A stretch of 54,029 nt of DNA from Candidatus Aegiribacteria sp. (GTDB lineage: Bacteria; Fermentibacterota; Fermentibacteria; Fermentibacterales; JCC-6): contig JAIORS010000155.1 in assembly GCA_021108005.1 (NCBI GenBank), forward strand, positions 1 to 54,029. Direction: 5' to 3'. Both the position numbers and the translations under genes were made by a program. The notes beneath the pieces are model-generated. The model saw only the letters and a list, made by a program, of their open reading frames with translations. It had not been told where the DNA came from and did not search any database. This document shows, piece after piece, positions 15,155-22,801 of this stretch (position 1 is the first letter of the stretch; each line of letters opens with the position of its first letter).

Positions 15155-16744
15155 TCAGCCCTGCTCCGCCTCCAGTTTGTTCTTAATAAGCTGCTGCTGC
15201 CATATTGTAAGCAGGTTGTTTGTAAACCAGTAAAGAGTAAGTCCTGCGGGGAATCTCATGAAGAGGAATGTCATGAAAATGGGCATCATGTACATCATGC
15301 CCTTCTGGCTCTGATCCGTCATTGTCATCTTCTGCTGCACGAACATCGCTATACCCATCATCAGAGCAAGAATCCCTATGCCGTGAAGCCCAAGAATGGG
15401 TGACGGGAAGGATATAAGTATTTCCGGTTTTGAAAGGTCATTTATCCATAACATGAACGGCGCTCCCCTTAACTGCACTGAATTCGCCAGTACTCGATAA
15501 AGTGCGAAGAAAACCGGCATCTGCATCAGCATTGGAAGGCAGCCTCCCAGCGGGTTAACACCCTCTTCCCTGTAAAGTTTCTGCATTGCGCTCTGCAGTG
15601 CTTTGGGATCGCTTTTGTACTTCGTCTGCAGTTCTTTCATCTTTGGCTGTACCTGCTTCAGTTTTGCCATTGATTTGAAACTCTTCGAGGTAAGCGGCAT
15701 GAGAACAAGCTTCAGCACTACAGCCATCAGTACGATCTTAATGCCCCAGTTGCCGACAAATGATATTACCGATGTACAGAACCAATAAAGAAGCCTTCCG
15801 ATATCTCTTATTATCGGCCAACCAAAATCAACAAGTCTGCTTGTGTCTCTACCCAGGGATCTTAGTCTTCCATAATCCAGAGGTCCTGCGTAAACGAATA
15901 TTTTTGCATCCTGCAGCCCAATGGACGGTGATTCATCTTCGTCTGTTGTGTAAAGGTAACCGTATGCCCTTTCATAGGATTGAGGCATCATTATAACCGC
16001 GAAGTACTGTGACCTGGAAGCTATCCATTCAACGTTCCCTATTTGCACATTCTCAGTAATGCTACTGGATTTTCTATCTTTTACCTTTTCCGCATTCCAC
16101 TGTGCTTTGAAATATCTTGAAACATTCGAATTTGTCTCACTTACCGGTAATATCCCTGAGTTCAGTACTGTTATTTCATCACTATTGTCTGTTTCCAGTA
16201 AAAATCCGTATCTACCCGGCGTGAATGTGTATCGTATCTCTCCTCCACCTGACGGATCACTGAACACTAATGTTTCCGGGTTTTCGCTTACAACAATCGT
16301 ATCGCTCGATGAAGTTTCGTAATCAGTACTGTTCCTTATCCAACTGTTCCCGTTAAAATTTACACACCCATCAGATTCGACACCTGGCATATCTTCGTAC
16401 TGAAGAAGTTTCCAGCTGGTTACAGTGCCGCCTTCTGTTGATATCTCCGCTTCTACGATTTCATTAGTTTCATCGAATATTATTACTGTAATTACTCTTT
16501 CATCGGGCAATTCTTCTGTTATATCTTTCTTGCCTGATGAATCAGATTGTAAACTGTCCTGTACTATTTCGACCGTATGTTCATCTTCCTCAATCGTTTG
16601 CTGTTCCTGTGAAATCTGCGGTACTGTCTGTACCGTGCTTTCTGCACTGTCATTAGTTGTTGTTTTTCCCATAAACTGCCAGCTTACAAACAGTACTACC
16701 GCCATCAATGCGGCTGCCAATAGAAGTCTTTTCTGATCACTCAT
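15155..16744 (-). CDS. yidC: Membrane protein insertase YidC
   Basis: 529 residues, the long Gram-negative form. An N-terminal membrane anchor (LLLAAALMAVVLFVSWQFMG) is followed by an acidic, Ser/Thr-rich linker, then a periplasmic P1-like domain from about residue 80. The five-helix 60KD_IMP core begins near residue 325 with NWGIKIVLMAVVLKLVLMPL. The cytoplasmic loop KQVQPKMKELQTKYK and the loop with GGCLPMLMQMPVFFALYRV are typical. It inserts proteins into the inner membrane with or without Sec. Presence of the P1 domain supports a diderm cell. ATGA overlap with yidD. Confidence 0.96.
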   Translation of the reverse strand: MSDQKRLLLAAALMAVVLFVSWQFMGKTTTNDSAESTVQTVPQISQEQQTIEEDEHTVEIVQDSLQSDSSGKKDITEELPDERVITVIIFDETNEIVEAEISTEGGTVTSWKLLQYEDMPGVESDGCVNFNGNSWIRNSTDYETSSSDTIVVSENPETLVFSDPSGGGEIRYTFTPGRYGFLLETDNSDEITVLNSGILPVSETNSNVSRYFKAQWNAEKVKDRKSSSITENVQIGNVEWIASRSQYFAVIMMPQSYERAYGYLYTTDEDESPSIGLQDAKIFVYAGPLDYGRLRSLGRDTSRLVDFGWPIIRDIGRLLYWFCTSVISFVGNWGIKIVLMAVVLKLVLMPLTSKSFKSMAKLKQVQPKMKELQTKYKSDPKALQSAMQKLYREEGVNPLGGCLPMLMQMPVFFALYRVLANSVQLRGAPFMLWINDLSKPEILISFPSPILGLHGIGILALMMGIAMFVQQKMTMTDQSQKGMMYMMPIFMTFLFMRFPAGLTLYWFTNNLLTIWQQQLIKNKLEAEQG

Positions 16745-17016
16745 TTACGATTCTCCCATTTATCGGGTACAGGGTCATATCCGCCATTTCTGAATGGATG
16801 GCATCTGAGTATACGCAGTATCGCCAGTTTTGATCCCTTCAATATTCCGTATCTCCCTATTGCAGTTTCCGCATAAACGCTGCATGTCGGTTTGTATATG
16901 CAGCTTGACGGAAACATTGGTGATATGAACTTCCTGTATCCTCTTATTGTACCTATGAGCAAAGACTCTGTTATTTCTTTTAACCTACCGTCTTTTTTAC
17001 TCATTGGCTTTGACAT
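16741..17016 (-). CDS. yidD: Membrane protein insertion efficiency factor YidD
   Basis: 91 residues with the YidD core: IRGYRKFISPMFPSSCIYKP, CSVYAETAIGRYG, and the closing CHPFRNGGYDPVP. This small amphipathic protein is peripheral to the inner membrane and assists YidC. ATG at 17016 lies three bases after the rnpA stop; a second ATG at 17004 is equally possible because neither has a clear Shine-Dalgarno. The order rpmH-rnpA-yidD-yidC is the conserved one. Confidence 0.93.
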   Translation of the reverse strand: MSKPMSKKDGRLKEITESLLIGTIRGYRKFISPMFPSSCIYKPTCSVYAETAIGRYGILKGSKLAILRILRCHPFRNGGYDPVPDKWENRK

Positions 17017-17019
17017 GTT

Positions 17020-17355
17020 TCAGCAGGAATTGTTTCCTATTATTGATATCAGTTTTCCAAATTCATCACGTATTTCCGGCCATTTTGCATCCTTCAGTTT
17101 CCCTGCCGGTAATATAACTATGTCCGCTCCCACCATGTTTCTTTTTTCATTTGCCAGCCCTTTTATCCTTCTTCTAATCAGATTTCTTCTTACCGCGTTT
17201 CCACTTTTTGCGGAAAGAGAAAACCCCAGGCGAATAAATCCCAGGGTATTCTTTACGTAAACCGCCCTGAATGAAACACCCCTGAAAGCATTACCAGTTC
17301 TGAAAACCCTTCTGAACTGGCCTGCCTTTTTCAGGGTTCTCCCAGTTTCTGTCAG
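17020..17355 (-). CDS. rnpA: Ribonuclease P protein component, non-ATG start
   Basis: The frame 17355-17020 encodes a clear Rnp[20 protein letters not shown] near the N-terminus, then [20 protein letters not shown], whose [10 protein letters not shown] is the RNA-binding RNR-type motif. RnpA is the protein subunit for tRNA 5' maturation. No ATG, GTG or TTG lies in frame upstream of the conserved region; the frame is closed by TAG at 17373-17371. The best candidates are CTG at 17355, which overlaps the rpmH stop as CTGA and gives 111 residues, or ATT at 17364, nine bases after AGGG (114 residues). The missing standard start means an automatic gene caller may miss this gene. Confidence 0.88.
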   Translation of the reverse strand: MTETGRTLKKAGQFRRVFRTGNAFRGVSFRAVYVKNTLGFIRLGFSLSAKSGNAVRRNLIRRRIKGLANEKRNMVGADIVILPAGKLKDAKWPEIRDEFGKLISIIGNNSC

Positions 17356-17486
17356 GGTATCAATCTTTTTCTACCCTTTCTTCTCCTTGCATTTATCGTT
17401 CTTCTGCCGCTTTTCGTCGACATTCTTTTCCTGAATCCGTGTCTTCTTACTTTCGACAGTTTGCTTGGCTGGTATGTTCTTTTCAT
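17352..17486 (-). CDS. rpmH: 50S ribosomal protein L34
   Basis: 44 residues, the standard L34 length. It begins [18 protein letters not shown], continues [13 protein letters not shown], and ends KGRKRLIP. Rich in Arg and Lys, it binds 23S rRNA in the large subunit. It heads the minus-strand operon rpmH-rnpA-yidD-yidC-mnmE-mnmG-rsmG-parA-parB and faces dnaA across a 321-base gap, the classic origin arrangement. Its stop overlaps the inferred CTG start of rnpA. A perfect hairpin (CGCCTT/AAGGCG at 17512-17527) lies in its leader. Confidence 0.97.
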   Translation of the reverse strand: MKRTYQPSKLSKVRRHGFRKRMSTKSGRRTINARRRKGRKRLIP

Positions 17487-17807
17487 TAAGAATCACTCTT
17501 TCCCGAATACTCGCCTTGACGAAGGCGTGATTATTGCATCAGTTTCAATAGTCAGTAAATATCATTCTCTGGAGTCAACGATTGTGAAAGCTAGCCAATA
17601 TAATCATTTATGTCAAGTATTTGGGACAACTCCATTTGCATGTTCAGAGGTTATCAACATCTCTTCTTTACTATATGTTTGTTTATTGTCTAATTTCTTT
17701 AATGTCACTTATTTACCTGTTTCTATCGCTGTGGATATCTCTGTGGATAAACAACGCTTTTTACTGCGAGCCTTTATCTTAAGCTACAGTTATTGATTGG
17801 AATGCAT
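17487..17807. other. rpmH-dnaA intergenic region with DnaA boxes (left part of origin)
   Basis: No gene fits here. It is AT-rich and contains a consensus DnaA box TGTGGATAA (17742-17750, reverse of TTATCCACA), a one-mismatch box TGTGGATAT (17730-17738) on the same strand with 12-base phasing, and TTATCAACA (17651-17659). A six-base-pair hairpin, CGCCTT-GACG-AAGGCG, is at 17512-17527 in the rpmH leader. The divergent promoters of rpmH and dnaA must lie here; I could not fix them. The box cluster suits dnaA autoregulation and origin function. Confidence 0.7.
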
Positions 17808-19148
17808 ATGGAATCTTTCAATCCTTCCGAATTATGGATCAGCTGTCTTAATGAGGCTGAAAAGAATCTCGAATCTACCGAATTTGACGCATGGCTTAAA
17901 AATTCATCCTACGAAGACATCAATGGAACCCGTCTTGTTATAAGATTCAGAAATTCTTTCGTTGCTGGACATGCTAAATCACGTTTCGGCAATATGCTTG
18001 AAGATATTGTCCGTGATATATCCGGAATTAACGAACTCGCTCTTCAGTTTGTAGGAAATCCTGCTAAAGCTGGTCCTTCCACAACTGAGAGGATTTCATC
18101 AAACAGCGTTTCTTCCTCAGATTCAACTTTTCTTCGATCAAATTACACCTTTGAACATTTCATTGTCGGCCCCAACAACCAGCTTGCCCATGCTGGCGCG
18201 CTTGCTGTAAGCCGCGATATCGATTCAACAACCTATAACCCTCTTTTCATTTACGGCGGAGTAGGTCTTGGAAAAACACATCTTATCCAGGCCATAGCGC
18301 ATCATCTTAGAAAGGATGATCCTAAGAAAACTTTCAGTTACCTTTCAACTGAACTCCTTGTTGAAACTTTTATAAAAGGTGTAATTCAGAATGACTACAC
18401 AAAATTCAGGAAACTTTTTCAGGGTATTGACTATCTTCTCCTTGATGATATTCAGTTTCTTAAGGGCAAGGTTGAGACTCAGGAAGCGTTTTTTCACCGT
18501 TTCAACGAACTGCACCAGCATGGTAAACAGATTGTTCTTACATCTGATAGACCACCACACGAACTTCAGGATCTGCCTGAAAGACTGATAAGCCGTTTCC
18601 AATGGGGGCTTGTCGCCGATATAAAACCTCCCGAATACGAAACACGTCTGGCCATACTCCAGCTTCTTGTCAAAGATGAAGAACTTGATGTAAGTCACGA
18701 TGTTCTTGATTATATAGCGTCTTCAATAAGGAAAAACGTAAGACAACTCTCAGGTGTAATTCACAGGCTTGCTGCCATGTCCAGACTTACAGGATGCAGT
18801 GTGGACATGAATCTTGCACAGAAAGAAATCAGTTCCTCACTCGGAACAATAACAAGAAGACTGACTGCTGGTAATATCGCTTCTGTGGTTGCCGAGAGTT
18901 TTGATGTTTCTCCAAGCCAGTTGAAGGGAAAACAGAGAAAGAGGAGTATTCTTGTACCAAGACAGGTTGCCATGTCACTTATCAGAGAACTTACTTCTTT
19001 GTCTCTTAAGGATATAGGTTCCTTTTTCTCAGGCAGGGATCATTCCACAGTTCTTAACTCCATTGACAGAATAGAAGAACTCAAGCAAAATGATCCGAAT
19101 CTTAATAGCAAAATCGAGGAAATAAAGAGAAAACTTATTTCCATCTAA
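17808..19148 (+). CDS. dnaA: Chromosomal replication initiator DnaA
   Basis: About 446 residues. Domain I begins ELWISCLNEAEKNL. The AAA+ domain has Walker A YGGVGLGKTHLIQAIAH (near 150) and Walker B LLLDDIQFL (near 210). Domain IV ends with SLKDIGSFFSGRDHSTVLNS, the DnaA signature helix for box recognition. It assembles on DnaA boxes and melts the origin. The frame opens at TTG 17793, with ATG at 17802 and 17808; 17808 is preferred because TTGGA lies six bases before it, but this is weak. It is divergent from rpmH and followed by DnaA boxes and dnaN. Confidence 0.97.
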   Translation: MESFNPSELWISCLNEAEKNLESTEFDAWLKNSSYEDINGTRLVIRFRNSFVAGHAKSRFGNMLEDIVRDISGINELALQFVGNPAKAGPSTTERISSNSVSSSDSTFLRSNYTFEHFIVGPNNQLAHAGALAVSRDIDSTTYNPLFIYGGVGLGKTHLIQAIAHHLRKDDPKKTFSYLSTELLVETFIKGVIQNDYTKFRKLFQGIDYLLLDDIQFLKGKVETQEAFFHRFNELHQHGKQIVLTSDRPPHELQDLPERLISRFQWGLVADIKPPEYETRLAILQLLVKDEELDVSHDVLDYIASSIRKNVRQLSGVIHRLAAMSRLTGCSVDMNLAQKEISSSLGTITRRLTAGNIASVVAESFDVSPSQLKGKQRKRSILVPRQVAMSLIRELTSLSLKDIGSFFSGRDHSTVLNSIDRIEELKQNDPNLNSKIEEIKRKLISI

Positions 19149-19373
19149 CACCAGTAAACCCAACTTCTATTTTTGTGCAGAACTTATTTTCCTGATCGTT
19201 CAATTTTCCATGATGTTCAAAAGTCTTTTCCCACAATATCATTATCCACAACTTTTCAACACTCACAAATTCCTCTTCGCTTTTCCTCATGTGACATGTC
19301 CACATATCCACATGTATAATAACTATTATTATTGCTCTCTAACTATTCTATTTATAAAGCTGGAGGAAATCTC
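19149..19373. other. dnaA-dnaN intergenic region, probable oriC unwinding region
   Basis: 225 AT-rich bases. A consensus DnaA box TTATCCACA lies at 19242-19250 and ATATCCACA at 19304-19312. A TA-rich tract runs from 19313 to about 19360, including ATT repeats near 19324-19333 that could act as a DNA-unwinding element with DnaA-trio-like triplets. Further boxes occur upstream of dnaA and one inside dnaN (19986-19994), so the origin is probably bipartite around dnaA. The gene strand switch just left of dnaA supports an origin here. Confidence 0.7.
19291..19320 (+). promoter_or_regulatory. Promoter of dnaN with an embedded DnaA box
   Basis: GTGACA (19291-19296) and TATAAT (19315-19320) are separated by 18 bases, a good sigma-70-type promoter. 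The DnaA-box variant ATATCCACA (19304-19312) sits in the spacer, so bound DnaA would be expected to block polymerase. The dnaN ATG follows about 54 bases downstream. Confidence 0.6.
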
Positions 19374-20495
19374 ATGATTAAACTTCTTGTCAACCATTCC
19401 GACTTGCTTAAAGGTTTGAATTGTGTCGCAACCGCTCTACCCACAAGAAGTAGTTTACCATATCTTACAAACGTGCTTCTTGAAACTGAAGGAGACACTT
19501 TACGCTTGTCCGCTACCGATCTGGACACAACGGTTATTACAACAATTCCTGCATCGGTGACTACTTCCGGTTCAATCACGCTTCCCGGAAAAAAGCTTCA
19601 TGAAATAGTTAGAGAGCTTCCGGAAGAAGATGTGCGTTTCAGCGGTACCGGAAATAGAATATCGATAAATTGTGGAAAAGGTTCGTTTTCTTTAAGTGGC
19701 AACTCGAGTGAGCAGTTCCCGTCACTTCCTTCAAAAAGTGGTGTTGAACCGGTAACTGTTCCTGTAGATGTTCTTTCCGACGCGATAAGAAAAACTTCTT
19801 ACGCTGTTGCGAAGGACGATTACAGGGCAACACTTAACGGAGCCCTTCTTGATATTGGTGAAAACGGTTTTGAAATGGTTGCAACCGATGGGCACAGGCT
19901 TAGCTGTATAACCCTTGGCAGTATGCCTTCGCAGGTAAACATTCATGCTCTCGTTACACAGAAAGCTTTGAATCTTTTCGCGAAATTATCCACAGATGGT
20001 GATGTTCTCATAAGGTATAAAGGATCTCAGATATCGTTTGAATTTGATGATACCATAATTTTCAGCAGGACCATAGATGGTGAATACCCTCCGTACAGAA
20101 AAGTAATTCCGGATGATAACGACTGTCTTCTTATCACAAACAGGCTGGATATGATTTCTGTTTTAAGAAGAGTAAAAACTATGGCAAATCCTTCTACACA
20201 TCAGATAAAATTCTCACTTGAAAAAAATAAAGTTCTGATTCATGCGGAGAGTGCTGATGCCGGAGAAGCACACGAGGAACTTGATGCTGAATTTGATGGC
20301 AACCCATTCCAGATCGGTTTCAATGGTATATTTCTTATGGAAATCCTTCGCAATATGAGCTGTGAAAGGATAGTTATGAAAATGAAGGACAGCAATACTG
20401 CCGTTGTATTGAATGACGCTGAAGAAACGGAAGGAATTGATTTCTATCTTGCTCTCATAATGCCGGTAAAGCTGTCAAAAATAATAGAAGAATAG
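19374..20495 (+). CDS. dnaN: DNA polymerase III beta subunit (sliding clamp)
   Basis: 373 residues, standard clamp length, with three repeated clamp folds. Recognisable parts are TRSSLPYLTNVLLET near the N-terminus, a central EMVATDGHRLS segment and a C-terminus ending DFYLALIMPVKL. It forms a ring dimer tethering polymerase III to DNA. ATG at 19374 is chosen because GGAGG lies eight bases upstream; an upstream in-frame start at 19332 falls in the AT-rich origin region. A perfect DnaA box falls in its coding sequence at 19986-19994. It is followed by a DUF721 gene, with no recF. Confidence 0.96.
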   Translation: MIKLLVNHSDLLKGLNCVATALPTRSSLPYLTNVLLETEGDTLRLSATDLDTTVITTIPASVTTSGSITLPGKKLHEIVRELPEEDVRFSGTGNRISINCGKGSFSLSGNSSEQFPSLPSKSGVEPVTVPVDVLSDAIRKTSYAVAKDDYRATLNGALLDIGENGFEMVATDGHRLSCITLGSMPSQVNIHALVTQKALNLFAKLSTDGDVLIRYKGSQISFEFDDTIIFSRTIDGEYPPYRKVIPDDNDCLLITNRLDMISVLRRVKTMANPSTHQIKFSLEKNKVLIHAESADAGEAHEELDAEFDGNPFQIGFNGIFLMEILRNMSCERIVMKMKDSNTAVVLNDAEETEGIDFYLALIMPVKLSKIIEE

Positions 20496-20513
20496 TTTGG
20501 GATAACTTAAACC

Positions 20514-20789
20514 TTGCGAAAAATCGACGGTCTGATAAACGAAGTTCTTGGTGATTATAAGCCAGATGATTATCAGAAAAGGAACAAGGCGGTAATGCTG
20601 TGGGAAGATATCGTTGGAAAGGAACTTGCGGCTTATACTAATCCGGTAGGTTACGATGGATCAATATTGCTGCTGCGTATAAAACATCCTGCCGCTTCAA
20701 TGGAAATAGGATTGAGGAAAAAGGATATACTGAAAAAACTAAATTCAGTATGGCATGAAGAACTCTTTACAGATATCAAAAAAGTTTAG
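20514..20789 (+). CDS. DUF721 / DciA-like small protein
   Basis: 91 residues from a TTG at 20514. The core resembles DUF721: an N-terminal LINEVLGDY segment, AVMLWEDIVGKELAAYTNPV, a short GSILLLRIKHPA strand and a C-terminal helix with KKDILKKLNSVW. In other bacteria DciA is the ancestral loader/partner of replicative helicase DnaB, and its gene often lies between dnaN/recF and gyrB. This copy is minimal, lacking long extensions. The start codon is weakly supported because no clear Shine-Dalgarno precedes it. Location between dnaN and gyrB supports a replication role. Confidence 0.75.
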   Translation: MRKIDGLINEVLGDYKPDDYQKRNKAVMLWEDIVGKELAAYTNPVGYDGSILLLRIKHPAASMEIGLRKKDILKKLNSVWHEELFTDIKKV

Positions 20790-20815
20790 CGGGGAAAAAA
20801 GGAAGGTAATTTAAT

Positions 20816-22741
20816 TTGACCGGGAATACTGAAAAATATGACGCGAATTCGATAAAAGTTCTAAAAGGCATTGAACATGTCAGAAAAAGACCCAGCATGT
20901 ATATCGGCTCTACTTCACAGACGGGTCTTCACCACCTGGTCTGGGAAGTTGTTGATAATAGTGTTGATGAAGCGCAATCAGGATTTTGTACATCGATAGA
21001 GGTTGTTCTTCACAACGATGGATCGATCTCGGTTAACGATAACGGGCGTGGAATTCCGGTAGAAATGCATCAAAGTGGAAAATCCGCTCTTGAAGTTGTA
21101 ATGACCACTCTTCACGCCGGCGGTAAATTCGATAATGAAGCTTACAAGACATCGGGAGGCCTCCATGGCGTTGGTGTAAGTGTAGTCAACGCATTGTCGG
21201 AATGGTTAACCGTTGAGGTTCATAAAAATGGAACTATCTACAGACAAAGTTTTCAACGAGGTGAATCAAAAGGAAACCAGGAGAAGATCGGTAAAACTGA
21301 TCTCAGAGGGACCAGGATAAGATTCAAACCTGATTACGAGGAAATTTTCGAGACATCAAATATGAATTTCGAGACACTTTCCGGAAGAATGAGGGAACTT
21401 GCTTATCTGAACAATGGATTGAAATTGAGTATTACCGACAAAACACGTGAGAATAAGGAAAGAGAAGAGGTTTTCTGTTTCGAAGGGGGCCTTAGCTCAT
21501 TCGTGGCATATGTAAACGAAGCAAATGCACCTCTTCATGACCCTGTGAGAATCAGCGGAGAGTTTGATCTTGAAGAAGAGGGACTGATAATTGTTGATGT
21601 AGCGCTTCAGTACAACAAGGCTTTCCAGGAGGACATATTTTCCTTTGTGAACAATATCAATACCATTGACGGAGGGACACACCTTTCCGGAATGAAATCG
21701 GCTCTTACAAGAACACTCAACGAATATGCCATGCAGAATAACATGTTCAACCGTAAGGAAGACTCTTTTTCCGGGAGCGATGTAAGAGAGGGGCTGGCAG
21801 CTGTAATCAGTGTAAAAATCCGTGATCCTCAATTTGAGGGTCAGACAAAAACCAGGCTTGGCAACAGAAAAGTTCAGGGGGCTGTACTTTCACATGTAAG
21901 CAAGGGACTGTCAACGTTTCTTGAGGAAAATCCCTCGATAGCAAGGAAGCTAATTCAGAAATGCATCGTTAATAACAGCTCCCGCCAGGCGGCAAAGAAA
22001 GCAAGGGAGCTTACAAGAAGGAAATCAGCTCTTGAAACAGCAGCCCTTCCCGGAAAACTTGCCGATTGCTCCGTGAACAACCCTGAGGAAGCAGAACTTT
22101 TCATCGTAGAGGGTAATTCAGCGGGAGGTTCAGCTAAACAGGGACGTAACAGGCATTTCCAGGCTATCCTTCCCCTCAGAGGAAAGATAATCAATGTCGA
22201 AAAGGCACAACTTGCAAAGGTCCTCAAGAACAATGAAATCAGAACCATCATCACTGCTGCCGGAACCGGTATCGAAGAAGACTTCAATATAGACAGCCTG
22301 CGATACCATAAAGTTATAATAATGACCGACGCTGACGTTGACGGTTCTCACATAAGAACACTGCTGCTTACTTTCTTTTACAGGCATATGCTTGAGCTGA
22401 TAGAAAAAGGATATGTGTACATCGCCCAGCCTCCGCTGTACCTTATCAGGAAGGGGAACACCAAACGATACGCATACAATGAAAAAGAAAGAAAGAGCAT
22501 AGTAAGTGAATTAGGCTCAAAAGGAATTTCAATGCAGAGGTACAAAGGGCTCGGTGAAATGAATCCTGAACAGCTTTGGGCAACAACGATGGATCCCGAA
22601 AGGCGGATTCTTCTTAAGGTCAGGCTTGAAAGCGCCATGGAGGCCAGTCACATATTTTCTGTTCTTATGGGTGATGATGTTGAACCAAGGCGCGAATTCA
22701 TACAGCGGCACGCAGCCGATGTAATCAATCTGGATGTCTAG
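20816..22741 (+). CDS. gyrB: DNA gyrase subunit B
   Basis: 641 residues, the normal short GyrB. The GHKL ATPase domain has HHLVWEVVDNSVDEAQSG and GGLHGVGVSVVNAL. The TOPRIM region has EGNSAGGSAKQGRNR and DADVDGSHIRTLLLTFF, and the C-terminus has MQRYKGLGEMNPEQLW. Together with GyrA it introduces negative supercoils using ATP. The TTG start at 20816 is supported by GGAAGG eight to ten bases upstream. It lies 26 bases after the DUF721 gene and 33 bases before gyrA's open frame. Confidence 0.97.
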   Translation: MTGNTEKYDANSIKVLKGIEHVRKRPSMYIGSTSQTGLHHLVWEVVDNSVDEAQSGFCTSIEVVLHNDGSISVNDNGRGIPVEMHQSGKSALEVVMTTLHAGGKFDNEAYKTSGGLHGVGVSVVNALSEWLTVEVHKNGTIYRQSFQRGESKGNQEKIGKTDLRGTRIRFKPDYEEIFETSNMNFETLSGRMRELAYLNNGLKLSITDKTRENKEREEVFCFEGGLSSFVAYVNEANAPLHDPVRISGEFDLEEEGLIIVDVALQYNKAFQEDIFSFVNNINTIDGGTHLSGMKSALTRTLNEYAMQNNMFNRKEDSFSGSDVREGLAAVISVKIRDPQFEGQTKTRLGNRKVQGAVLSHVSKGLSTFLEENPSIARKLIQKCIVNNSSRQAAKKARELTRRKSALETAALPGKLADCSVNNPEEAELFIVEGNSAGGSAKQGRNRHFQAILPLRGKIINVEKAQLAKVLKNNEIRTIITAAGTGIEEDFNIDSLRYHKVIIMTDADVDGSHIRTLLLTFFYRHMLELIEKGYVYIAQPPLYLIRKGNTKRYAYNEKERKSIVSELGSKGISMQRYKGLGEMNPEQLWATTMDPERRILLKVRLESAMEASHIFSVLMGDDVEPRREFIQRHAADVINLDV

Positions 22742-22801
22742 TATGCCTGATAAAGAAGTAGAAAGAACTTCAGTATGACCGAAAGGTTCGAAGGAGATCA
22801 G

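Noticed and set aside
17461-17796. 111-residue plus-strand open frame before dnaA
   Set aside because: It overlaps rpmH and the DnaA boxes, has AT-driven composition and no ribosome-binding site; treated as noncoding.
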